From the NCBI GenBank assembly GCA_003156795.1, contig PMHU01000234.1, positions 7,776 to 16,571 of the forward strand: a stretch of 8,796 nucleotides of DNA, read 5' to 3'. A model generated the notes under the pieces. It had not been told where the DNA came from, made no database searches, and saw only the letters and a list, made by a program, of their open reading frames with translations. The DNA is from Acidimicrobiaceae bacterium. GTDB lineage: Bacteria; Actinomycetota; Acidimicrobiia; Acidimicrobiales; Palsa-688. Shown piece after piece: positions 1 to 5,348 of this stretch (within the stretch, counting starts at the first letter, position 1; each line of letters opens with the position of its first letter). The translations under genes and the position numbers were made by a program.

Positions 1-1
1 C

Positions 2-445
2 AGTGTCTCCGGGACGGCCAGTGAGGGATTGCCATCCGAAGAACCTGAGGACCGCAGAAGCGGAGTGCTACTCCTCGCAACTCCGTCTTGCGACGTGTGG
101 CTCCTCAAGTGGCCGCCTGGCACTCGGGTGGGCCCGCACGATCACGGAGAGTCGGTCGGAGTGTTCGCCGTCATCAAAGGCACGCTCACCGAACTCCGCT
201 GGAACGGGCCGATCCCCGAACAACGCACCGTCCGGGCCGGCGAGGCCGTCCTGGTCGATAGGGGAGTGATCCACGACGTGCTTGCCAGCGACACCACCGC
301 CTACAGCATCCACGTCTACTCTCCACCTCTGGTGACGATGTCGTTCTACACAGCCACGCCCGCTGGTACCGGCGAATTTGCTCAAACCGACGACCTCCCC
401 TTGCCAGAAGGTACATGGCGTGCCTCCGAGGAGGCCTCTCAATGA
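2..445 (+). CDS. Cysteine dioxygenase family protein (5'-truncated by window edge)
   Basis: Probable cupin-fold, non-haem iron thiol dioxygenase that oxidises cysteine (or a related thiol) to its sulfinate in the cytoplasm. The reading frame is open to the left edge. A TTG at position 29 is a possible but unlikely start, because only 36 residues would precede the metal site and known bacterial members have a longer N-terminal part; the gene therefore probably begins upstream of the window. Seen: the cupin motif PHDHGES at about 134-154, whose two histidines (codons 137 and 143) are the expected iron ligands; the third ligand candidate is the histidine of IHDV (codon 272); and the family-typical HVYSPPL segment near 311-331. 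The stop TGA overlaps the ATG of the rhodanese gene (ATGA, 442-445), so the two are translationally coupled. A thiol dioxygenase acting on 3-mercaptopropionate is an alternative. The family is clear; the substrate is not proven. Confidence 0.85.
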   Translation, partial: SVSGTASEGLPSEEPEDRRSGVLLLATPSCDVWLLKWPPGTRVGPHDHGESVGVFAVIKGTLTELRWNGPIPEQRTVRAGEAVLVDRGVIHDVLASDTTAYSIHVYSPPLVTMSFYTATPAGTGEFAQTDDLPLPEGTWRASEEASQ

Positions 446-852
446 CGACGAAAGGATCTGCTGTCGATGTCGCTCTGGCGGCAGCCCGCCAACGCATAGC
501 ACCACGCGTAGCCCCGGCCGCGTTGCAACAAGAGCGGGCGAGCGGAGCACTCATCGTCGACATACGGCCTCATGAGCTTCGCCACCGAGACGGGCTCCTC
601 GATGGGGCGGTGGTAATCGATCGCAACGTCCTCGAGTGGCGCCTCGACCCGACCAGCGACCACCGGCTCGGCACTGTGGACGATCCGACAAGGAGGATCG
701 TCATCGTGTGCGACGAGGGCTACGCATCCAGCTTTGCTGCCGCCAGCCTCGCCGACCTCGGGCTTACCAATGTGACCGACCTTTCCGGAGGGTTCCAAGC
801 CGTCCGAATCCAACCGGGGACCACCCGTCCGGGCGATCCAGCTCCAGGCTGA
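442..852 (+). CDS. Rhodanese-like domain protein, single domain
   Basis: A protein of 136 residues with one rhodanese (sulfurtransferase) domain, expected to carry a persulfide on its active-site cysteine in the cytoplasm. The start is the ATG at 442, preceded by GAGGAGG at 428-434 with 7 bases of spacing. An in-frame ATG at 415 would put the ribosome binding site inside the gene and is rejected. Seen: VDIRP at residues 39-43, the GAVVI/LEWRLDP stretch at about 55-70, the active-site loop CDEGYAS at 90-96 (Cys90, fitting the CxxGxxS pattern of rhodaneses), and the closing LSGGF at about 114-118. The overlap with the upstream cysteine dioxygenase gene suggests a joint role in cysteine sulfur oxidation, with sulfur or sulfite passed between the two steps. 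That role is inferred from the pairing. The C-terminal 15 residues are Pro/Gly-rich and probably disordered. Confidence 0.88.
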   Translation: MTTKGSAVDVALAAARQRIAPRVAPAALQQERASGALIVDIRPHELRHRDGLLDGAVVIDRNVLEWRLDPTSDHRLGTVDDPTRRIVIVCDEGYASSFAAASLADLGLTNVTDLSGGFQAVRIQPGTTRPGDPAPG

Positions 853-857
853 GCTGT

Positions 858-895
858 CGGACCCGCGCCGGGTCCGGTGGGCGCCGCTCCGCCCA
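858..895 (+). terminator. Tandem hairpin terminator after the CDO-rhodanese operon
   Basis: Two perfect hairpins lie back to back, the first beginning 6 bases after the rhodanese stop. The first pairs CGGACCC (858-864) with GGGTCCG (870-876) around a 5-base loop. The second pairs TGGGCG (878-883) with CGCCCA (890-895) around a 6-base loop. No U tract follows, as is common for terminators in GC-rich actinomycete-type genomes. Confidence 0.6.
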
Positions 896-969
896 GAGCG
901 CGATCCCAGCGCTAGCCCAGCGGCCAAACGCAGATCGCTTCTTGATTTACCGGTGTCAACTACCCGATC

Positions 970-999
970 TTGAATTCCTAGTTAACTACTAGATATAGT
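970..999 (+). promoter_or_regulatory. Candidate promoter of the Ig-like protein gene
   Basis: In an AT-rich island that contrasts with the surrounding GC-rich DNA, TTGAAT (970-975; 4 of 6 with the sigma-70 -35 consensus) is followed after 18 bases by TATAGT (994-999; 5 of 6 with the -10 consensus). Transcription would begin near 1006, giving an untranslated leader of about 90 bases before the ATG at 1097. This is prediction from the sequence only. Confidence 0.5.
979..988. promoter_or_regulatory. Palindrome TAGTTAACTA, possible operator
   Basis: A perfect 10-base palindrome sits inside the spacer between the candidate -35 and -10 elements, where a bound repressor would block RNA polymerase. 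Its AT-rich content means that chance occurrence is not excluded. No regulator gene is present in the window to assign to it. Confidence 0.35.
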
Positions 1000-1096
1000 G
1001 ATTTCATAGCTAATGGGGCGAAGGACGGGGCGCGCGCGGACGACAATGTCTAACTGCTCTCCGGGCCAGTGAAATTTAATGAAGGGAGCGCACAGA

Positions 1097-2791
1097 ATGA
1101 GGTCGATAGCCCGATTTGGACGGGGGCCAGGATTCGCGGGGAGGGCCGGTGCAGTAGCTGCGATTGGAGCCCTCGTTGCGGGAGTCCTGGGAGCCTCACC
1201 GGCCTCAGCCTCCGGGCCTACGGCGAGCACGCTCCAGGTCTCTCCGACTTCGGTCACGCTGCCGGCAACCGTGAGCGCCAGCCGGGCAACCACCTTCACT
1301 TGGACCTTCACTTCGGGCAACACCGCCTCGGGGGCCCAGCTCGTCATCCCGTTGCCCTCAGGTTTCTCTGCACCGCTGTTGGCGAACCAGGCGGCCACGG
1401 CCGGCGCCGGGTGCGCCAGCGCGTCGGTCAAGTCGGTCAAGAAGCAGAAGATCAAGGTGAGCTTCTCTTGTAGCGCCCACGGAATTTTCACTCTTACCAG
1501 TTCCAACGAGGTCGTCCCATCGACCGCAGGCGTCTACCAGGTGGTGGCTACGACCACCGCGGCGCCGATTATCTCGCCGCCCACCATCACCGTCTCGCCC
1601 GGTCCTGTGGCGAATCTGGCGTTGACGGGCGTTCCGAGCGCAACGGACACGGATGTCGCCTTCGGATCCGTCGTGGTCTCGGCCGAGGACGCGTTCGGCA
1701 ACGTGGTGCCGACGTTCTCGGGCACCGTCAAGTTCGGGACCACCGACACCGGCGCCACAGTCCCGGCGCCGTACACCTTCGTGCCGGCGACCGACCACGG
1801 AGTTCACAGCTTCGCCGGCGTGCTCTTCTACGCGCCCGGCTCCCAGACTCTCACGGTCGGGTGTCCCAGCTGCAACCCCCTCCCGAGCCAGGGTTCCAGC
1901 AACACCTCGGTGTCGGTGCCATCTGCGATCTCGGTGACGCCGGGTGCCGACAGCATCCCGGTGGGCGACACGCTCCAGTACGCCGCCACCGGTACCTACC
2001 CTGACGGCACGCACGTCATCAGCCCCTATGTGCAGTGGGCGGGCAACGGCCCTTCTACCGCCACCGTCTCGGGCAGCGGTTTGGCGAGCGCGTTGAACCC
2101 GGGGACCCTTAGCGTCTCCGCCGAACTCGCGGGCGTCACGGGGACGACGGGGCTCACGGTCACCGCGGCCGGCACCACGACTTCAGCGTCGTCCACTGGC
2201 TCGACCATATACGGCACGGCTGGATCCATCGACGTAACCGTGGCAGCCACTGCGCCCGGAGCCGGCACTCCCACAGGGACCGTCACGATAACCGACTCCG
2301 GGAACAATACGGTCGGTACCGGGACTCTTTCAGGTGGATCTGTGATCGTAAACCTTCCCGACAACCTTCCCGGAGGGAGCGACAACCTGACCGTCACCTA
2401 CGGCGGGACCACCGACTACAGCACCAGCAACACGGCGGTCACACAAACGGTCGGCACATATACCCCGACTGTCACGGTGACTCCGGACCAGTCGTCGGTC
2501 ACGGCAGGTACCACGGTCAACTTCATCGTCGACGTCTCGAGCGCCTGCGGTGACTGCAGCGACCCGAGCGGTTCCATCACCGACCTGGTCCTCACGGGTC
2601 AGAACACCGATACCGTGGTCGACCTCGGCTCGCAGAGCCTGAGCGGTGGCTCAACCACCTACGCTTGGGACACAACGGGCGCGACACCGGACACATACAA
2701 TGCCGTGGCCACCTACCCGGGCGACAGCAACTACAGCGGCAGCGACAACAGCCAGTCGCCCGCCACCGTGACCGTCAACCCCGGTTCCTAA
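1097..2791 (+). CDS. Secreted protein of tandem bacterial Ig-like domains
   Basis: Predicted exported protein of 564 residues, probably extracellular and adhesive or structural; its binding partner is unknown. The start is the ATG at 1097, because AAGGGAG (1082-1088) lies 8 bases upstream; the ATG at 1079 would add six residues and has no good ribosome binding site. Residues 1-38 form a typical Sec signal peptide: arginines at 2, 6, 9 and 16, a hydrophobic stretch from about 17 to 33, and a likely cut after ASPASA. The rest is beta-rich and Ser/Thr/Gly/Val-rich. It reads as an N-terminal domain (about 40-165), an invasin/filamin-like domain with an AEDAFGN motif (about 166-276), a BIG2-like domain (about 277-357), and two Big_3_5-like domains (about 360-453 and 456-562), the last with YPGDSNYSGS. 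The only six cysteines are C106/C125, CPSC (256-259) and CGDC (484-487). There is no LPXTG motif or C-terminal membrane helix, so the protein looks released rather than anchored. Domain names are from pattern reading. Confidence 0.85.
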   Translation: MRSIARFGRGPGFAGRAGAVAAIGALVAGVLGASPASASGPTASTLQVSPTSVTLPATVSASRATTFTWTFTSGNTASGAQLVIPLPSGFSAPLLANQAATAGAGCASASVKSVKKQKIKVSFSCSAHGIFTLTSSNEVVPSTAGVYQVVATTTAAPIISPPTITVSPGPVANLALTGVPSATDTDVAFGSVVVSAEDAFGNVVPTFSGTVKFGTTDTGATVPAPYTFVPATDHGVHSFAGVLFYAPGSQTLTVGCPSCNPLPSQGSSNTSVSVPSAISVTPGADSIPVGDTLQYAATGTYPDGTHVISPYVQWAGNGPSTATVSGSGLASALNPGTLSVSAELAGVTGTTGLTVTAAGTTTSASSTGSTIYGTAGSIDVTVAATAPGAGTPTGTVTITDSGNNTVGTGTLSGGSVIVNLPDNLPGGSDNLTVTYGGTTDYSTSNTAVTQTVGTYTPTVTVTPDQSSVTAGTTVNFIVDVSSACGDCSDPSGSITDLVLTGQNTDTVVDLGSQSLSGGSTTYAWDTTGATPDTYNAVATYPGDSNYSGSDNSQSPATVTVNPGS

Positions 2792-2838
2792 CGGTCGCCG
2801 CCGGATCCGGGCGGAACCGGAAAAGACTTGGCTTCCAC

Positions 2839-2876
2839 GCCGCCGCCTAGCGCCCTTCGGGGTGCCGGGCGGCGGC
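2839..2876 (+). terminator. Strong UUCG-capped hairpin after the Ig-like protein gene
   Basis: GCCGCCGCC (2839-2847) pairs with GGCGGCGGC (2868-2876). Inside, GCGCCC (2850-2855) pairs with GGGTGC (2860-2865, one G-U pair) and closes on a TTCG loop, the very stable C(UUCG)G tetraloop. No U tract follows. It lies about 50 bases past the stop, between two convergent genes, so it may stop transcription from either side. Confidence 0.65.
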
Positions 2877-2885
2877 GGCGGCGGC
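2868..2885 (+). repeat. GGC trinucleotide run (6 copies)
   Basis: Six uninterrupted GGC units form the right arm of the UUCG-capped hairpin and run past it. The pairing register can therefore slip, and copy number may vary between strains. Confidence 0.7.
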
Positions 2886-2933
2886 AAGGCCGCTCGGGAA
2901 GCTGTGATCAGATCCTTGTGGAATCACTTAGGA

Positions 2934-2951
2934 ACAGCCGGATACGGCTGT
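2934..2951 (-). terminator. Hairpin terminator of the sulfotransferase gene
   Basis: ACAGCCG (2934-2940) and CGGCTGT (2945-2951) form a perfect 7-base stem with a 4-base loop. On the minus strand the hairpin begins 3 bases after the sulfotransferase stop codon. Only a weak run of T follows. Confidence 0.6.
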
Positions 2952-2954
2952 ATG

Positions 2955-3782
2955 TCAGGCAGTGAGCTGGTTCTCGGCGTCGTCCTGACGGAATCGCGAG
3001 ACCCAGTCGAGGGACAGGTCGTCGGCCTGGCGCTTCATCGGACCCGTGTGGCTGTCGGGTTCGCGCGGGTCGATGCCGAGGGCGTCGAGCACTCGGCCTA
3101 GGGTTGCCGCCCGGGTGTCGACGAAGTCCTCGTAGATGACGCGTATCGGTTCGCGGCCGGTGGCGTGGAACCAATCCTCCCAGCGGGCATCCCAAAGGTG
3201 CAGTTCGTTGACGAGATGTTTGAGCGCCGGGTAGTGATATTCGACGGACGGGTCATCCCGAGAGGACTCGTCCTCGTTGCGCCACTGCTGGGTCTGGATG
3301 GCCTTCCACAGAGAAACTGCCTGGGCCACCTTGTTGCGCCGGCGGACGAAGACGATGCGCAGTTGCGGGAAGATGATGTCGAGCGCCTGGCTGAACGTGA
3401 TGTCGCCGAGCCCGGGCAGTTCCTTGACCCGGCTGCGGAAGTCGTCGAAATAATTCCACATCATCTTGGCGCCAAATACACCGTTGCGCGACGTCCCTCG
3501 CTGTAGCACATACGTGAACCAACCCTCGAAGTCTCCGGGTTGTTCGGGCCGGCCCGGTTCGGTCGGGGCGAGCCGCTCGGCGATGTCGGCCGGCACCGGG
3601 TCCGGGAAGTACTGCCTCGGTTGTCGGGGCAGCCCCGTCGTGCGGAGCGCCTCGAAGTATTCGTCGGGCACGCCCGCTACCTCGGACCCTTTGAGCAACT
3701 CACACAGTAGGGTGCTGCCACTGCGCTGGGTGGCACAAACGAGGTAGGAGATCCCTTCCACCCGCAGGTACGACTCACTCAT
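2955..3782 (-). CDS. Stf0 family sulfotransferase
   Basis: A protein of 275 residues resembling the mycobacterial Stf0 trehalose 2-sulfotransferase along its whole length. That family moves a sulfuryl group from PAPS to a hydroxyl of a small acceptor in the cytoplasm. Seen: the 5'-phosphosulfate-binding loop TQRSGST at 18-24; Glu41 in VPDEYF, which aligns with the proposed catalytic base Glu36 of Stf0 (from memory of that protein); GAKMMWN at 104-110; the 3'-phosphate-binding stretch beginning RRRNKVAQAVSLW at 147; WRNE and EYHY in the acceptor region; and RQADDLS...W near 251-260, matching the family's RQAD C-terminal motif. The ATG has GGGAG 4 bases upstream on the minus strand. Its start region faces that of the sulfatase, so the two genes may share control. 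The acceptor is not known: trehalose is possible, but family members also act on other carbohydrates or lipids. Confidence 0.9.
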   Translation of the reverse strand: MSESYLRVEGISYLVCATQRSGSTLLCELLKGSEVAGVPDEYFEALRTTGLPRQPRQYFPDPVPADIAERLAPTEPGRPEQPGDFEGWFTYVLQRGTSRNGVFGAKMMWNYFDDFRSRVKELPGLGDITFSQALDIIFPQLRIVFVRRRNKVAQAVSLWKAIQTQQWRNEDESSRDDPSVEYHYPALKHLVNELHLWDARWEDWFHATGREPIRVIYEDFVDTRAATLGRVLDALGIDPREPDSHTGPMKRQADDLSLDWVSRFRQDDAENQLTA

Positions 3783-3795
3783 GGTACTCCCACAA

Positions 3796-3816
3796 TGTCT
3801 ACCATATTAGTAGACA
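3796..3816. promoter_or_regulatory. Perfect inverted repeat, candidate shared operator
   Basis: TGTCTAC (3796-3802) and GTAGACA (3810-3816) are perfect reverse complements around the AT-rich spacer CATATTA. The repeat lies just upstream of the sulfotransferase ATG on one strand and about 30 bases upstream of the preferred sulfatase ATG (3846) on the other, a position suited to joint control of both genes. The GTC/GAC half-sites resemble GntR/FadR-type operators, but the regulator is not identified. No convincing -35/-10 pair could be fixed on either strand. Confidence 0.5.
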
Positions 3817-3845
3817 ATCAACCCGGACGCGTAAAGTCGATCGCC

Positions 3846-5231
3846 ATGGTCCTGCCCAACCTCTTATACATTCACTCGCACGACACCGGCCGTTACGTGC
3901 AGCCCTACGGCTATCCGGTACCGACACCAAACATCCAGCACTTGGCCGACCAGGGCGTTCTGTTTCGCCAGGCTTTCTGCGCCGCCCCGGTATGTTCGGG
4001 GTCCCGGGCTTCTCTTCTGACGGGGCAGTGCACCCATGCGACCGGCATGCTCGGCCTGGCCCACCGCGGCTACCGTCTCAAGTACCCCGAACGCCATATC
4101 GTGAACGTGCTGCGATCGGCGGGTTACTGGTCAGGTTTGATCGGCGAGCAGCACGTCTCCGCTGACCCGGGTGAGGTCGGCTACGACCACGTAGTCGACC
4201 TCGATAGCACCAAGGTGCGGGACGTCGCTCCGGCTGCTGCTCGGCTGATTGCGGAACGGGCTCAGGCCGACCAGCCATTCTTTATCTCCGTCGGATTCTT
4301 CGAGACGCACCGCGAATATTTCGAACCGTCCTCAGTACGCGACGCCCTGTATTCACGCCCGCCAGAGAATGTCGTCGATACCTCGAAGACCCGCCGCGAC
4401 ATGGCTTCGTTTAAGGCCAGCGCCCGGTCGCTCGATCAGGGTATTGGCACGGTCTTGAATGCGCTCGAGGAGAACGATCTGGTCGTCAACACTCTCGTGA
4501 TAATGACGACCGACCACGGCCTTGCGTTTCCTGACGCCAAGGCGACCATGTACGACCGGGGTATCGGGGTGATGCTCCTGATGCGCGGTCCCGGCGGTTT
4601 CGAACGAGGCCGGGTCTTCGATCCGATCGTGAGCCACCTCGATATTTTTCCCACCATCTGCGATGTCGCCGGCATCGATCCACCGGCGTGGCTGGAAGGG
4701 GTGTCGCTTCTGCCGCTCGTGCGGGGCGACATCGACGAGTTGCACCAGGAGATCTTCGCCGAGGTCACCTACCACGCCGCCTACGAGCCCCAGCGAGCGG
4801 TGCGGACGGCGCGCTACAAGTACATGCGGCGATTCGACGAGAGCCATCCCGGCCGGGTCCCCGCCAACGTCGACGACAGTCCGACCAAGGACGTGATTCT
4901 CAGCTCCGGTTGGGCCGAGATCGATCCACCCCGGGAGTCGCTGTTCGATCTATGGCTCGATCCCAGCGAGGGCACCAACCGCATCGGCGACGCCGCGCTG
5001 GCCGGCGTACTCACCGATCTGAAGGGCCGGTTGCACGACTGGATGGTCCGGACCAAGGACCCATTGCTAGAAGGCCCGGTCGCCCCGGCCGAGGGCACTT
5101 GGTACAACACGGTCGACCAAATTTCACCGGCAGATCCGACTACGCCCCCGACCCCGCACAGCCTCACGCTCACCCGAAGGGCCCGCAACGGCGGCGACGC
5201 GGCGGGCGGCGGACTGCTGCCCACTGCTTAG
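3846..5231 (+). CDS. Sulfatase (alkaline phosphatase superfamily), cytoplasmic
   Basis: Probable type I formylglycine sulfatase of 461 residues that hydrolyses a sulfate ester or sulfamate. The ATG at 3846 is preferred because the fold starts at once (PNLLYIHSHD, residues 4-13); the ATG at 3795 would add 17 residues, lacks a ribosome binding site and overlaps the inverted repeat. Neither start gives a signal peptide. Seen: metal-ligand region HDTGR (12-16); nucleophile region CSGSRASLLTG (50-60), with Cys50 the residue to be converted to formylglycine; GEQH (100-103); H155 in ETHREYF; metal ligands D223-H224 in TTDHG; K232 before MYDRGI; a C-terminal LFDLWLDPSE segment; and a low-complexity tail. 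Two points are unusual: position 3 of the CxPxR signature is Gly, and the lysine of the usual GKxH motif is Glu101. Overall the HDTGR-type start recalls heparan N-sulfatase-like (S1_8) enzymes. It is divergent from the sulfotransferase and 117 bases ahead of the importer genes. Confidence 0.87.
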   Translation: MVLPNLLYIHSHDTGRYVQPYGYPVPTPNIQHLADQGVLFRQAFCAAPVCSGSRASLLTGQCTHATGMLGLAHRGYRLKYPERHIVNVLRSAGYWSGLIGEQHVSADPGEVGYDHVVDLDSTKVRDVAPAAARLIAERAQADQPFFISVGFFETHREYFEPSSVRDALYSRPPENVVDTSKTRRDMASFKASARSLDQGIGTVLNALEENDLVVNTLVIMTTDHGLAFPDAKATMYDRGIGVMLLMRGPGGFERGRVFDPIVSHLDIFPTICDVAGIDPPAWLEGVSLLPLVRGDIDELHQEIFAEVTYHAAYEPQRAVRTARYKYMRRFDESHPGRVPANVDDSPTKDVILSSGWAEIDPPRESLFDLWLDPSEGTNRIGDAALAGVLTDLKGRLHDWMVRTKDPLLEGPVAPAEGTWYNTVDQISPADPTTPPTPHSLTLTRRARNGGDAAGGGLLPTA

Positions 5232-5292
5232 ACAGCGAGGAGGGCTTTGAGTCCCGGCCAGTAACCTTGCTCCTTTCTCAACCCGCTGACCA

Positions 5293-5310
5293 TGACGGCC
5301 AGCGCCGTCA
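5293..5310 (+). terminator. Hairpin between sulfatase and permease genes
   Basis: TGACGGC (5293-5299) and GCCGTCA (5304-5310) form a perfect 7-base stem with a CAGC loop in the 117-base gap. No U tract follows. It could be a terminator or an mRNA element that lowers readthrough from the sulfatase into the importer genes; no clear promoter was found behind it. Confidence 0.4.
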
Positions 5311-5348
5311 AGAGTCGTCCTACCTGGTCGAGCAGGAGGTGAACGCCC

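Noticed and set aside
439..927. Minus-strand open frame opposite the rhodanese gene
   Set aside because: It is antisense to a gene with an intact CxxGxxS active site and covers the tandem terminator; it has no recognisable domain.
853..1078. Possible riboswitch in the gap before the Ig-like protein gene
   Set aside because: Apart from the tandem hairpins and the promoter-like island, no conserved riboswitch core (for example SAM or cobalamin type) could be recognised.
3165..3506. Plus-strand open frame opposite the sulfotransferase
   Set aside because: It is antisense to a strongly supported gene with all catalytic motifs, and shows no family features of its own.
3795..3845. Earlier ATG for the sulfatase (17 extra residues)
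   Set aside because: It has no ribosome binding site, overlaps the inverted repeat, leaves only 12 bases to the divergent start codon, and adds nothing resembling a signal peptide. It stays a possible alternative.
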